From contig NZ_CP051682.1 of the NCBI RefSeq assembly GCF_012849215.1, forward strand, positions 3,472,001 to 3,536,000: 64,000 nt of DNA, read 5' to 3'. Under the pieces are notes generated by a model. It saw only the letters and a program-made list of their open reading frames with translations, searched no databases and was not told where the DNA came from. The first letter of the stretch is position 1; each line of letters starts with the position of its first letter. The position numbers and the translations under genes were made by a program. This DNA is from Mucilaginibacter robiniae. Lineage in GTDB: Bacteria; Bacteroidota; Bacteroidia; Sphingobacteriales; Sphingobacteriaceae. Of the stretch, positions 19,607-29,166 are shown piece by piece.

Positions 19607-20182
19607 ATGATGCAATTATTCGAGTTCCGGCAAATCATATCTGTCACCATGATTTTGTTTGCTATCATTGATATATTGGGGGCTATTCCCGTTGTTATTG
19701 AATTGCGGCAGCGTGCCGGTCATATTGAGTCGGAAAAAGCCTCCATAACTGTATTGGTGCTCATGGTAGTATTTTTGTTTGTGGGAGATGAATTGTTAAA
19801 GATTATTGGACTGGATATTGCCTCCTTCGCCATTGCTGGCTCGTTAGTGATTTTCATCATTGCCATGGAAATGATTTTGGGTATTAAGTTTTTTAAGGAA
19901 GATGATATACCACAAACGGTATCTATTGTGCCATTGGCCTTTCCACTGATAGCCGGTGCTGGTACCATGACTACGTTATTGTCTCTCAAATCACAATATG
20001 CAACCGCCAACATCATTGTGGGTATTGTACTGAATACAACCTTCGTTTATATTGTACTCAAGAATGTAGGCAGGCTGGAACGTTTATTTGGCAAAACTGG
20101 TATTAACGTGCTGCGCAAAGCTTTTGGAATTATTCTGCTGGCTATTGCTATTAAGTTGTTCAGAAGTAATACGCACTTGTAA
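19607..20182 (+). CDS. MarC family integral membrane protein
   Basis: A 191-residue protein with six hydrophobic segments. The family motif appears as FAIIDILGAIPVVIELRQR, with PLAFPLIAGAGTMTTLLSL in the middle. MarC-family proteins have no settled function despite the name. It starts 6 nt after the MFS stop and is almost certainly cotranscribed. Confidence 0.9.
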   Translation: MMQLFEFRQIISVTMILFAIIDILGAIPVVIELRQRAGHIESEKASITVLVLMVVFLFVGDELLKIIGLDIASFAIAGSLVIFIIAMEMILGIKFFKEDDIPQTVSIVPLAFPLIAGAGTMTTLLSLKSQYATANIIVGIVLNTTFVYIVLKNVGRLERLFGKTGINVLRKAFGIILLAIAIKLFRSNTHL

Positions 20183-20249
20183 GTTAATTAAGAACACAAA
20201 TAGATCAGGCTACTATTTATTGACAAGGAGAACTGTTTAATTCTATTCT

Positions 20250-21413
20250 TTATTTGCGAATCAACCTTGCTACAAACATGGTATCAGCCCTTCGTTCATA
20301 ACCTTTGAGCACTTGCGTATCTTCCAATTCTAAGCCTAATTCATTGACAAGAAAGTCAACTGCCTCTTCATTCTCTGCTTTAAAGCAGGAGCAAGTTATA
20401 TAGATGAGTGGCTTACCTGGTTTTAGGTATTTAACTACGTTACGAGCAATGCTCTGCTGCAAGCGCTGAAAAAACTCAATTCGATGATCATTGAATTGCG
20501 TAATCAACTCTGGTGTACGTCCCCAAGTACCCGAACCTGTGCAGGGTGCATCCAGGATTATGCCATCAAAGGCATAATCATGCATAATAAAATCAGGATT
20601 TTGAGTAAGATCCAGAATCTTCTTTTGATAACGGTTTAAGCCTGCCTGTCGGAACCGTTCATCCAGGTTGGCCAGTATAGATTCCCGGATGTCGGATACT
20701 ACCAGCTTCAAATCGGGTTGTAGCTCGTGTAATAACAATGATTTGCCACCCGAAGCTGCGCAGGCATCCCACCAGCTTTCCCACTGCTGGGGCTTAAAAT
20801 ACTGTGCTGTTTGCTGTGAAGAATAATCCTGCACCTCGTAGCTGTGCTGATTGGGTAATAAGCTTTCCAGTTTAGTACCGTTAGGTAAACAGAGGCAGTT
20901 ATTGCCTTCATCTTTAAAAGGCACTTTAGCTTGGTTTAGTTGAGCTTTTACCAGTTGTTCCTGCCCTTTGCGCACACGTATGAATAAGTCGGGTTGTACA
21001 AAGAAAGACTTTAAGAAAGTATCCTGATCAATACCTGTTGAAAGCTGATCCAGCCACGGGAAAACGTCGGCTAACTCAAAAGCAGGATAGGCTCCTTTAA
21101 CCATTGCCAACTTATCATTCAGATCAAAGCCTATACAGGCAGCCCATTCCGGTTTAAAGTGCTGCAAAAAGGAGTTTACCTGCGTGCTGCACAAAAACTC
21201 AGCAACAATGAGCCGTTCCTCATCAGGTATTTCTAATAAGGCTTTACCCAGCCTGAAATAATTATAAATCAAGCGGCTGGCTACCTTCCGGTCGGTAGAA
21301 CCCATTTGCTTATTCTGGCGGTAAAAGCCAGGTAAAAACTTACTCAAGGGCGTATTGGCCGGATACTCCTGTAATATGCGTTGAAAAGTTTTAAGCTGGT
21401 TAAGGGCTTTCAT
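20250..21413 (-). CDS. RsmB/NOP family RNA (cytosine-C5) methyltransferase
   Basis: A 387-residue SAM-dependent methyltransferase. The SAM-binding motif appears as CAASGGKSLLL. Motif IV DAPCTGSGTWGR contributes one cysteine, and TCSCF contributes the nucleophile or release cysteine typical of 5-methylcytosine RNA enzymes. The N-terminal region (1-150) lacks an obvious NusB domain, so the exact target may differ from 16S C967. Its ATG overlaps the stop of the upstream lipoprotein gene (ATGA). Confidence 0.88.
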   Translation of the reverse strand: MKALNQLKTFQRILQEYPANTPLSKFLPGFYRQNKQMGSTDRKVASRLIYNYFRLGKALLEIPDEERLIVAEFLCSTQVNSFLQHFKPEWAACIGFDLNDKLAMVKGAYPAFELADVFPWLDQLSTGIDQDTFLKSFFVQPDLFIRVRKGQEQLVKAQLNQAKVPFKDEGNNCLCLPNGTKLESLLPNQHSYEVQDYSSQQTAQYFKPQQWESWWDACAASGGKSLLLHELQPDLKLVVSDIRESILANLDERFRQAGLNRYQKKILDLTQNPDFIMHDYAFDGIILDAPCTGSGTWGRTPELITQFNDHRIEFFQRLQQSIARNVVKYLKPGKPLIYITCSCFKAENEEAVDFLVNELGLELEDTQVLKGYERRADTMFVARLIRK

Positions 21414-22696
21414 TCTACCTGTTTTAACTCGAAGTTAACATATTTCAGCAAGTTTACATGGGTGTTTACCCAGCCTTGTCCTGGTTTTTTCACAAAGTGG
21501 AAGTTGTTGTGCAACGCTTTGTAATCGTGCCGGTCCAGTCGTGAAAGTTCATTCGTCTCCTGTGCCAGTAGTTCGCCAAAATATAAGCCTTCGTCAAAAC
21601 CTTTATAGGCATAAGCGGTAGGTTCGCTGTTGAAGTTTTTACGATAAGCTTTAATAAAGTTTACGGTAGCTGAACTATGGTAATTTACCCGGTCGGCCAC
21701 TGTAATGTGTGCTTTTATACGCTGTAATACCTCTGCACGTAAAAAGGTAAACTTTTCCCAATTAGGATGGCCGAATACACTAACCGGATAATGTTTAGAC
21801 AAGGTATCTAACGAGCGTAAGGTAACCACTAGGAAACCCTGATTTACGGCCGGTACAATAAAAATATTATCATTAGCTTTATCCAGCTGCGGTACCAATG
21901 CACTTAAATTGCCGCGGGTTACGTTAAAGCTAACCACTTTAATTTTGTACCTGCTCAGGCTATCTAAGCTATGCTGAAAAGGTACGGTGTACTTGTTATC
22001 TTCACTAAAACCGGACTTTAAGATAAATACCTTTTTAGGTCGAACGCGATTGCTGATGTATTGTGCTGTATGTGCCGCATGGTATTCTAGCGGTGGCGTA
22101 ATAGTAACCAGATTAGGATTATTGAACTCGGCAGGCGAAGTGGGGGCCAAGGGCGATACAATAGTTTTACGTATAGCTAATGGATTGCCCTCAAATGCTT
22201 TAATGCTTTCAGGAAATACCGGACCTACAATCAGGTTGCTGTTGCGTATAGCCGGATTTACTGATAAGCTATGCGCAGCTGCCGGATTGTCTTTAGTGTC
22301 AAACACCTGTAAACGATAATTGTAGCCCTGGCTGGTCAATGAATCTAGCGCCAAACGAAAACCTTGATAATAATCAATGGCGATATTGGCCTCGCGTAGT
22401 TCTGCCTTACTGTAGCCACGTGCCGAATTTAGCTTGTCCAAGTCAAAGGGCATGAGTAGAGCAATGCTTGATGTTTTACCATTAGCAGGCTTAGGAGCAG
22501 GCTTATTGGCTGTAGTTGGAACATCAGGCTGCTTTTGGGTTGGAGCTGGTGGTACAGTATGAGGTTGCGGCATTGGCCTGTTGGTGCCAACCGAACGTAC
22601 TTTGGGTGAGCAGGCGCCTACTACCGTAAGCGCCAGCAGCCACAACAACTTTTTACTCCCACTCAATGGTAGCCGGTGGTTTGGAGCTGATGTCAT
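21410..22696 (-). CDS. Lipoprotein with type I periplasmic-binding fold
   Basis: About 428 residues from the ATG at 22696. Further ATGs lie at 22738 and 22762, but all overlap guaA. A signal peptide ends in a lipobox, ALTVVGAC. A Pro/Thr-rich linker follows, then a receptor-type domain: [49 protein letters not shown]. It resembles amino-acid/leucine-binding ABC receptors and LpoA-like proteins, but no ABC transporter is near. A cell-envelope role is plausible. It overlaps guaA by 44 nt at the 5' end and the methyltransferase by 4 nt at the 3' end. Confidence 0.72.
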   Translation of the reverse strand: MTSAPNHRLPLSGSKKLLWLLALTVVGACSPKVRSVGTNRPMPQPHTVPPAPTQKQPDVPTTANKPAPKPANGKTSSIALLMPFDLDKLNSARGYSKAELREANIAIDYYQGFRLALDSLTSQGYNYRLQVFDTKDNPAAAHSLSVNPAIRNSNLIVGPVFPESIKAFEGNPLAIRKTIVSPLAPTSPAEFNNPNLVTITPPLEYHAAHTAQYISNRVRPKKVFILKSGFSEDNKYTVPFQHSLDSLSRYKIKVVSFNVTRGNLSALVPQLDKANDNIFIVPAVNQGFLVVTLRSLDTLSKHYPVSVFGHPNWEKFTFLRAEVLQRIKAHITVADRVNYHSSATVNFIKAYRKNFNSEPTAYAYKGFDEGLYFGELLAQETNELSRLDRHDYKALHNNFHFVKKPGQGWVNTHVNLLKYVNFELKQVE

Positions 22697-24182
22697 ATAC
22701 AACCCGGTTAATGCCTTTAACGTTGTTGATAATTTCATTCGATATTTTAGCCAGCAGCTCATAAGGTAGGTGGCACCAGTCGGCAGTCATGCCATCCAGG
22801 GACTCTACAGCGCGTAGGCAAACTACGTTTTCGTATGTACGTTCGTCACCCATCACACCTACCGATTGTACCGGCAAATAAATGGCGCCGGCCTGCCAAA
22901 CTTTATCGTAAACACCGCCTTGCCGCAAATTGTTGATGTAAATAGCATCAGCCTGTTGCAGAATAGCCACCTTTTCTGGCGTAACCTCACCTAAAATCCT
23001 GATAGCTAAGCCAGGACCAGGGAAAGGATGGCGACCTAAAATATTATCGTCAATGCCTAAGGTTCTACCTACACGGCGTACTTCATCTTTAAATAAAGTA
23101 TTTAGCGGCTCTACCACTTTCAGCTTCATAAAATCAGGCAAGCCGCCTACATTATGGTGCGATTTGATGGTAGCCGACGGTCCTTTAACTGATACCGATT
23201 CAATCACATCAGGGTAAATAGTACCCTGGCCCAGCCATTTTACATCCTGAACTTCATGTGCAGCATCATCAAATACCTCAATAAATACGCGACCTATAGC
23301 TTTGCGTTTTTTCTCTGGGTCAGTTAAACCAGCCAGTGCATCATAAAAACGTTGTTTAGCATCAATGCCTCGTACATTAAGGCCCATGTGCTTGTAAGAG
23401 TCCAGTACGGATTCAAACTCATCTTTACGTAGTAAACCGTTATCTACAAAAATGCAGTATAGGTTTTTGCCAATAGCTTGATGCAGTAACACTGCAGCTA
23501 CCGATGAATCTACACCACCTGAAAGACCCAATACTACTTTATCGTCGCCCAATTTTTCTTTCAGCCCAGCAATGGTAGTTTCAATAAATGATTCGGAAGT
23601 CCATTCCTGATGGCAGCCACAAATATCAACCAAGAAGTTTTGTAGCAACTGTTTGCCATCTAAACTGTGGGTTACCTCAGGGTGGAACTGTATGCCGTAA
23701 GTTTGTGAACCTTTAATTTGATAAGCGGCCACTTTTACCGTATCGGTGCTGGCAATAATTTCAAAATTATCAGTAATATTGGTAATCGTGTCCCCATGAG
23801 ACATCCATACTTGTGATGAAGAAGGTACCTCTTTAAACAGCGGACTAGCTTCGTTAATGTATTGCAGGTTAGCCCGGCCATATTCGCGTGTGCTGGAAGG
23901 CTGTACTTCGCCACCGTTATGTTGGGCTAAGTACTGCGCACCGTAGCAAACACCTAAAATAGGCAGTTGCTTGTGGTAAGGCTTAAAATCAAACTGCGGT
24001 GCATCTTCCTGACGAACAGAGTAGGGGCTACCGGAAAGGATGATGCCTTTAACCGTGCTATCTACTTCAGGAAAATGATTATAGGGATGAATTTCGCAAT
24101 AAATATTTAATTCTCTGACGCGGCGGGCTATAAGTTGAGTAAACTGTGAGCCGAAATCAAGAATAAGGATTTTTTCTGGCAT
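22653..24182 (-). CDS. guaA: GMP synthase (glutamine-hydrolysing)
   Basis: A 509-residue bifunctional enzyme converting XMP to GMP. The class I glutamine amidotransferase domain has GVCYGAQ (nucleophile Cys) and the FHPEVTHS His/Glu pair. The ATP-pyrophosphatase domain has [14 protein letters not shown]. The dimerisation domain is at the C-terminus, ending TIEWE as in most GuaA proteins. The ATG at 24182 ([13 protein letters not shown]) is preferred; an upstream TTG adds only two residues. The 3' end overlaps the lipoprotein gene downstream. Confidence 0.97.
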   Translation of the reverse strand: MPEKILILDFGSQFTQLIARRVRELNIYCEIHPYNHFPEVDSTVKGIILSGSPYSVRQEDAPQFDFKPYHKQLPILGVCYGAQYLAQHNGGEVQPSSTREYGRANLQYINEASPLFKEVPSSSQVWMSHGDTITNITDNFEIIASTDTVKVAAYQIKGSQTYGIQFHPEVTHSLDGKQLLQNFLVDICGCHQEWTSESFIETTIAGLKEKLGDDKVVLGLSGGVDSSVAAVLLHQAIGKNLYCIFVDNGLLRKDEFESVLDSYKHMGLNVRGIDAKQRFYDALAGLTDPEKKRKAIGRVFIEVFDDAAHEVQDVKWLGQGTIYPDVIESVSVKGPSATIKSHHNVGGLPDFMKLKVVEPLNTLFKDEVRRVGRTLGIDDNILGRHPFPGPGLAIRILGEVTPEKVAILQQADAIYINNLRQGGVYDKVWQAGAIYLPVQSVGVMGDERTYENVVCLRAVESLDGMTADWCHLPYELLAKISNEIINNVKGINRVVYDISSKPPATIEWE

Positions 24183-24272
24183 GGGCAAAGATAGGATTTA
24201 GATACGAGATGTAGGATATGAGATTTGAGATTGCTGCGTTGAAGTAGTAAATTGCTTGCACAACTACTTATT

Positions 24273-24836
24273 ATGTCGTTCAACTGGAAACATCAGATAA
24301 TAACTATACTGCTCCTGCTGAGTGCTTGCGGCACTTTTGCACAATCGGCCGAAGGAGTTTATGATAAATACGTGGATTTTAACTTGGCCCGCTTTGAAGG
24401 TCGCACTAAAGATGCTTTTAAACTGGCTGCCGACATTAATGGCCATACCGAAGATTTACCTGACAAAAGCCGTATAGCTTTTTACAACAGTTTGGCTAAG
24501 TTATATGAGGATGACGACCAGTTTGACAAAGCTTTGCCTTTGTACGAGAAAGTGGCCGTTGCTGTACCTGACTATTATGTAGCACATCGCGCTTTAGGTT
24601 ATTTGTATGTGCGCAAAGCAGATGTGGCTTTCGGTAATTTCCCGGCGTATAAACAGTGGGTAGAAAAAGCTTTGCCTCATTTAGAAAAGGCACAAGCCTG
24701 CGACCCCAGCGACGAAACGCTGATCCTAATTAAATCGCTTTACTTGAAAACTAAAAACACCACCCCTTTAACTACGCTAGATACCCGTTTAAAACAGTTA
24801 AGTAAAAGTTGTTTGGACGTTTTGAGTGATAATTAA
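24273..24836 (+). CDS. Exported TPR-like protein
   Basis: A 187-residue product from the ATG at 24273, with a signal peptide (WKHQIITILLLLSACGTFAQ). The Ala/Leu/Tyr helical pairs YNSLAKLYEDDDQFDKALPLYEKV and AHRALGYLYVRKADVAF look like tetratricopeptide repeats. It is probably a periplasmic scaffold; no partner is evident. It lies divergent from guaA. Confidence 0.7.
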   Translation: MSFNWKHQIITILLLLSACGTFAQSAEGVYDKYVDFNLARFEGRTKDAFKLAADINGHTEDLPDKSRIAFYNSLAKLYEDDDQFDKALPLYEKVAVAVPDYYVAHRALGYLYVRKADVAFGNFPAYKQWVEKALPHLEKAQACDPSDETLILIKSLYLKTKNTTPLTTLDTRLKQLSKSCLDVLSDN

Positions 24837-24874
24837 TCATTTTTAAAAATGCCTTAGATGTTTAAGTAATAAAG

Positions 24875-24906
24875 AAGCCCGTAATTTGATAAGAAATTAC
24901 GGGCTT
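24875..24906. terminator. Bidirectional hairpin terminator
   Basis: A 13-bp perfect stem (24875-24887 with 24894-24906) with loop GATAAG has A/T runs on both sides. It lies between the convergent TPR and NTF2-like genes. Confidence 0.85.
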
Positions 24907-24931
24907 TAAAATTATAAAATTCAGCAAGTAA

Positions 24932-25315
24932 CTAACCAATGTCAGTAATAACAGTAATCTTGTTGTGGGAAAAGGTAAAAATGGATTTTCCATTTAGCTG
25001 CAAATCCGTTCCCTTTTGTAGGCCAGCGGGTAAGTCGACAGCTAAAATGCCATTGTAACTAATTGAACAAGTAGTTTGATCACCTTCGTGCTGAAAGGTA
25101 GTAACAGTTTGTTGCCTGCTTTGAAACAACTGCATAGCCTGCTTAGCTTGTGCTTCAAATGCGGTACGACCATCAAGAACCATATTAACTTCGTTACCGG
25201 CTATGTTTTTAAACTGAACCTTGTCATTCAAATCTTTTAGCATACCATCTACATCAAAGCTATTATAGGCATTGATATAACTTTGAATCAAATGTTCCTT
25301 TTCTGCTGTCGTCAT
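24932..25315 (-). CDS. NTF2-like (SnoaL-fold) protein
   Basis: About 127 residues. The ATG at 25315 is chosen because AAAGGAT lies about 7 nt upstream, whereas the longer frame starts with a TTG inside aroA. The opening helix HLIQSYINAYNSFDVDGML and the following strands fit the cone-shaped NTF2 fold. No catalytic residues can be assigned. It follows aroA by 19 nt and ends the aromatic operon. Confidence 0.75.
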   Translation of the reverse strand: MTTAEKEHLIQSYINAYNSFDVDGMLKDLNDKVQFKNIAGNEVNMVLDGRTAFEAQAKQAMQLFQSRQQTVTTFQHEGDQTTCSISYNGILAVDLPAGLQKGTDLQLNGKSIFTFSHNKITVITDIG

Positions 25316-25334
25316 ACCAATATCCTTTTGCGAA

Positions 25335-26663
25335 TTAGACGTGTGTGTCAATTGTAAATCCGGCTTTTTTAAAATCCTGCCAGAAAGCAGGGTAGGATTT
25401 CTCTACTACCTGAGCATCTTCAATCTCCACTTGTGGAATTACCAACGCCAGCGGGGCAAAAGCCATAGCCATTCGGTGGTCTTCGTAAGTTTGAATGGTA
25501 ATATGGTCTGGAATAAATTTCTGACTGCAGTTTAGTTTATAAACCTGGCCTTTTTCAACCAGTTCTACCCCCATTTTAGCCAACTCATTTTGTAAAGCTT
25601 TAATGCGGTCAGTTTCTTTAATCTTTAAGGTTTCCAACCCGGTAAACGTAGCTTCATGACCTAAGGCGGCACATACAACAATAAGTGTTTGAGCCAAATC
25701 AGGGCATGACTTCAAATCAAATATTTTGCGAACTATTGGTTTAGGCTCTTTTTTCAGGTACACGCCACCATCTTTGAACTGTGAAGTAATGCCAAAGTTG
25801 GCCATTAGTTCAGTAATTACGCTATCGCCCTGCAAACTGTAGGAGGTAAGACCTGGTAAAAACAATTCTGCTTCATCGGCCAGTGCTGCTACGGCATACC
25901 AATAGGAAGCTGCGCTCCAATCAGGTTCTACCCAAATACTGGTTTCACGAAAATCTTGAGGTGCTATACTAATGATGTTATCTGTCCAGGTATGTTGTAT
26001 GCCTGCTTGCTGTAACATGCTAAGCGTCATTTCTATATAGGGGCGTGAAGTAAGCTCCCCATCAATATGCAGTTGCAAGCCATTGGCCAAACGGCTGGCA
26101 ACCAACAATAGGGCTGTTATATATTGGCTACTAATGTCGCCTTTAATGGTAATTTGATTAGTTTGCTGTGTAAAACCACCTTTGATGTGTAAGGGAGGAT
26201 AGCCTTCTTTCTCAGCATAGGTAATATCAGCACCTAATTGTCGTAAAGCATCTACCAAAATACCTATGGGGCGTTGTTTCATTCGCTCAGTGCCGGTGAG
26301 AAGAACTTCTCCCGGTTGCAAAGCAAAGTAAGCTGTTAAAAAACGCATAGCCGTACCCGCCGGACCAATGTTTACTTCGGTTGCTTGTTGCGTATTTTGA
26401 GTTATTGTGGATAAAGCTAACGCATTGTTTACAGGTTCTTGATTCTTGATTTTTGACTCTTGATTCTCATTTACAAGCTGGCTTCTTAATATACCGGCCA
26501 GTGTTACGGCATCAGCTGCATCCGAAATGTTATCTACTTTAACTTTGCCTTGGCTTAGGGCTTCAATAACCAATGCCCGGTTACATTCGCTTTTGGAGCC
26601 GGTAAGTTGAATGGTAGCTTTTACCGTTTTATTCGGACGGCTAACCGTAATGTTTTTTGACAT
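25335..26663 (-). CDS. aroA: 3-phosphoshikimate 1-carboxyvinyltransferase (EPSP synthase)
   Basis: A 442-residue enzyme joining shikimate-3-phosphate and PEP. It has GSKSECNRALVIEAL near the N-terminus, the PEP-binding GPAGTAMRFLTAYFA block, LTGTERMKQRP, and KIKETDRIKALQNELAKMG near the C-terminus. It sits downstream of pheA and the DAHP synthase gene in the same direction. A 205-bp gap with a long hairpin precedes it, so it may have its own promoter. Confidence 0.95.
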   Translation of the reverse strand: MSKNITVSRPNKTVKATIQLTGSKSECNRALVIEALSQGKVKVDNISDAADAVTLAGILRSQLVNENQESKIKNQEPVNNALALSTITQNTQQATEVNIGPAGTAMRFLTAYFALQPGEVLLTGTERMKQRPIGILVDALRQLGADITYAEKEGYPPLHIKGGFTQQTNQITIKGDISSQYITALLLVASRLANGLQLHIDGELTSRPYIEMTLSMLQQAGIQHTWTDNIISIAPQDFRETSIWVEPDWSAASYWYAVAALADEAELFLPGLTSYSLQGDSVITELMANFGITSQFKDGGVYLKKEPKPIVRKIFDLKSCPDLAQTLIVVCAALGHEATFTGLETLKIKETDRIKALQNELAKMGVELVEKGQVYKLNCSQKFIPDHITIQTYEDHRMAMAFAPLALVIPQVEIEDAQVVEKSYPAFWQDFKKAGFTIDTHV

Positions 26664-26710
26664 GAGTTATTGATACAAACAATAATAATGTTCTGTAAAA
26701 TATAAGGAGT

Positions 26711-26760
26711 TTAAACATCCTTTGTTCGTGTTTGAAATACTCCGAACAAAGGATGTTTAA
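26711..26760. repeat. 18-bp perfect inverted repeat upstream of aroA
   Basis: The arms 26711-26728 and 26743-26760 are perfectly complementary with a 14-nt loop. There is no U-run on either strand, so it is not a standard terminator. It lies 48 nt before the aroA start and 108 nt after the DAHP synthase stop. Confidence 0.7.
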
Positions 26761-26868
26761 GATTGATGTTGCTATAGCTAATTACACAATTATGCCCGTA
26801 TCAAACCTAAGTTTAAGGTTATTTATCTAAAATGGTTCTTGTGTTTTGCAACAACGTAGTGAAAAGTA

Positions 26869-27999
26869 CTAAGCGTGAGTTAAGCTTTCTTTAACTGGAG
26901 CACCACCTTGACTTTTATTCATAATTTCAGTTTGCTTGCGGATAGATTCTGCATGGATCAGTTCCAACAACTTCTCGGTAAAGTCAGTACCTAAACCTAA
27001 AGCTTTGGCATAGTTGGTACGGTTTTGCAAAATTTCGTCCCAACGGTTTACCTGTAAAATGGTAATGCCATTTTCTTTTTTGTAGTTACCAATCTGTTCT
27101 ACAATCTGCATACGCTCAGCCATTTTCTGGATAACCAAGTCATCAATTTTGTCAATCTTGCTACGCAGTTCGGCTAATTTATCTTTTATTTCGGTGTTAG
27201 CAACTTCAGGCTTGCGCAAGGTTAAACGTTCCATCAGGTCGTTTAATGCAGATGGAGTTACCTGTTGTTTGGCATCGGTCCAAGCTACTGATGGGTCAAT
27301 GTGCGATTCAATCATTAAGCCTTGCATATCCAAATCCAAAGCTTTTTGAGCTACGTATGAAATCAGGTCACGATTACCTGAAATATGGCTTGGGTCATTA
27401 ATAATAGGCAACTCAGGTGCATGGGTTTTCAGGTTGATAGCTAAATCCCACATAGGTTCGTTACGGAAAGCCGTTTTTTCGAATGAAGAAAAACCACGGT
27501 GAATAGCAGCCAGCTTGGTAATACCTGCATTGTTAATACGTTCCAGTGCTCCAATCCATAAAGATAAATCAGGATTTACCGGGTTTTTAACCATTACCGG
27601 AATATCTACACCTTTTAAAGCATCAGCAATTTCCTGAACGGTAAATGGGTTAACGGTTGAGCGGGCACCTACCCAAAAAATATCCACACCAGCTTTCAGC
27701 GCTTCTTCGACGTGTTTACCAGTAGCTACTTCAACAGCAGTAGGTAAACCAGTTTCTGCTTTAGCACGTTTTAACCATTCCAGGCCAATACTGCCAATAC
27801 CTTCAAATTCGCCGGGACGAGTGCGGGGTTTCCAGATGCCAGCACGCAGGGCTGTTACGCGGCCGGTTTTAGCCAGCAGGTGAGCCGTAGCTACTAACTG
27901 TTCTTCAGTTTCGGCACTGCAAGGACCGGCAATTAACAAAGGCTCTTTTTTAGTAGTTATCCAAGAGCTTAGGGGCTGTATTTTCAGGTCAAGTTTCAT
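26869..27999 (-). CDS. Bifunctional DAHP synthase / chorismate mutase
   Basis: A 376-residue fusion. The N-terminal part (about 1-265) is a KDO8P-synthase-type DAHP synthase: PLLIAGPCSAETEEQL, RAGIWKPRTRPGEFEG, IHRGFSSFEK, NDPSHISG. The C-terminal part (about 275-365) is an AroQ chorismate mutase helix set: LAELRSKIDKIDDLVIQKMAERM and IHAESIRKQTEIM. It catalyses the first step of the shikimate pathway and the branch step to prephenate. The fused mutase commonly gives feedback control by prephenate in this family. It follows pheA by 108 nt. Confidence 0.95.
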   Translation of the reverse strand: MKLDLKIQPLSSWITTKKEPLLIAGPCSAETEEQLVATAHLLAKTGRVTALRAGIWKPRTRPGEFEGIGSIGLEWLKRAKAETGLPTAVEVATGKHVEEALKAGVDIFWVGARSTVNPFTVQEIADALKGVDIPVMVKNPVNPDLSLWIGALERINNAGITKLAAIHRGFSSFEKTAFRNEPMWDLAINLKTHAPELPIINDPSHISGNRDLISYVAQKALDLDMQGLMIESHIDPSVAWTDAKQQVTPSALNDLMERLTLRKPEVANTEIKDKLAELRSKIDKIDDLVIQKMAERMQIVEQIGNYKKENGITILQVNRWDEILQNRTNYAKALGLGTDFTEKLLELIHAESIRKQTEIMNKSQGGAPVKESLTHA

Positions 28000-28107
28000 A
28001 TCGTTATTTTAATTTGGAGGTGTTGGGGGGAAAATTAATTTATAAGTGTTTAATATCTGATTAATGGTTGTTTTGCATTGATTTTTTATCCTTTATAGCT
28101 AATGGAG

Positions 28108-28956
28108 TTATGGATTTACTATTTCTTCCACATACCGTTCATATTCGCCTAGTATGTTGAAGTTTTGAGTGTATTTTAATATTTGGCGGATAGCCCGGTC
28201 ATATTGTTGAGGTTGTTGCCATTCTACATCTACATAAAAGTTGTATTCGTTGCGGCGGCCCAATACTGGCATAGATTGTATTTTGCTCATATTAATTTCC
28301 TGCTCAGCCAGTATATTGAGTACTTGAGCCAGGGAGCCAACTTCATTACTCACCTGAAAGCATAATGAAGCTTTGTTAGCCTTCACCTGACGGGCATTTT
28401 CATGGCTGGTAAGCACCAGGAAACGAGTAAAGTTCTTTTTGTTGGATTCAATGCGTCGCTCTTTAACTTCCAGATTGTAAAGTTTGGCAGCCAGCGCATT
28501 GGCAATAGCGGCAGTATCGGTTAATTGTTCGTCGTGCACACGTTTGGCGCAGGCTGCGGTGTCATTACTCTCCACTACTTTCAACTGTGGATATTCGTCA
28601 ATAAAGTCAACGCATTGGCGCAAAGCAATAGGATGCGATATTACGAATTTAATGTCTTCAAACTTTACTCCCGGAAGCGTTAAAAAGTGCAGTTGAATGG
28701 GTAGATAAACTTCGCCAACAATAGGGAAGTTATAGCTCATAAGCAGGGAGTAATTAGGCAATATGCTACCGGCAATGTTGTTTTCAATAGCCATTACTAC
28801 ATAATCAGCCTGCTTGTTTTTCAGGGCCTCAAAGGTTTGCTTAAACGAGTTACATTCTATAGTCTGAATGTCAGAACCAAAATACTTGAACGCCGCCTCT
28901 TCATGAAAAGAGGCGCGGATGCCTTGTATGGCCACCCTGGGCTTTGCTGTTTCCAT
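28108..28956 (-). CDS. pheA: Prephenate dehydratase
   Basis: A 282-residue enzyme making phenylpyruvate from prephenate. The catalytic domain (about 1-185) has VAIQGIRASFHEEAAFKYF and SNDTAACAKRVHDE, with NKKNFTRFLVL containing the T-R-F motif. The C-terminal ACT domain (about 195-270, EVGSLAQVLNILAEQEINMSKIQSMP) should bind phenylalanine for feedback inhibition. A leader peptide, antiterminator and terminator lie directly upstream, so transcription is probably also attenuated by Phe supply. Confidence 0.95.
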   Translation of the reverse strand: METAKPRVAIQGIRASFHEEAAFKYFGSDIQTIECNSFKQTFEALKNKQADYVVMAIENNIAGSILPNYSLLMSYNFPIVGEVYLPIQLHFLTLPGVKFEDIKFVISHPIALRQCVDFIDEYPQLKVVESNDTAACAKRVHDEQLTDTAAIANALAAKLYNLEVKERRIESNKKNFTRFLVLTSHENARQVKANKASLCFQVSNEVGSLAQVLNILAEQEINMSKIQSMPVLGRRNEYNFYVDVEWQQPQQYDRAIRQILKYTQNFNILGEYERYVEEIVNP

Positions 28957-28970
28957 AGTGCTGTTAAACG

Positions 28971-29003
28971 AAAAAAGTCCCGGCTATTGGGCCGGGACTT
29001 TTT
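28971..29003 (-). terminator. Attenuator terminator in the pheA leader
   Basis: A perfect 13-bp stem (28991-29003 with 28972-28984) with a 6-nt loop is followed on the minus strand by a run of U (28971-28976). It sits 15 nt before the pheA ATG, inside the leader. The proximal arm can pair instead with 29035-29044 (9 bp, GCCGGGACT with AGTCCCGGC), which overlaps the last codons of the leader peptide. That is the alternative antiterminator. Confidence 0.88.
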
Positions 29004-29032
29004 CGTGTTTTATATGTCTTTGTTATGGCATA

Positions 29033-29101
29033 TCAGTCCCGGCTCTTACTGCTAAAGTAAAAGTAATAGAAACCAAAACCGTATGCGCTGTTAAATTTCA
29101 T
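29033..29101 (-). CDS. Phe/Tyr-rich leader peptide of pheA
   Basis: A 22-codon ORF from ATG (29101) to TGA (29033-29035). Residues 7-16 read YGFGFYYFYF. The whole peptide has five Phe and four Tyr. The final codons AGC CGG GAC TGA form the segment that can pair with the terminator arm. A ribosome reaching the stop would cover this segment and allow termination; one stalled at the Phe/Tyr codons would leave it free to block termination. This is the classic arrangement of amino-acid biosynthetic leaders. Translation is inferred. Confidence 0.82.
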   Translation of the reverse strand: MKFNSAYGFGFYYFYFSSKSRD

Positions 29102-29118
29102 TGTTAAATCGCTGGCGG

Positions 29119-29148
29119 TAAATCTACGAGTTAAAAGTGTTTTGTCAA
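29119..29148 (-). promoter_or_regulatory. Putative promoter of the pheA leader
   Basis: On the minus strand TTGACA (29148-29143) is followed after 16 nt by TAGATTTA (29126-29119), one mismatch from the Bacteroidota -7 box TAnnTTTG. The predicted start would be about a dozen nt before the leader ATG. Confidence 0.5.
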
Positions 29149-29166
29149 GAGAAAAGTTAAAATTAT

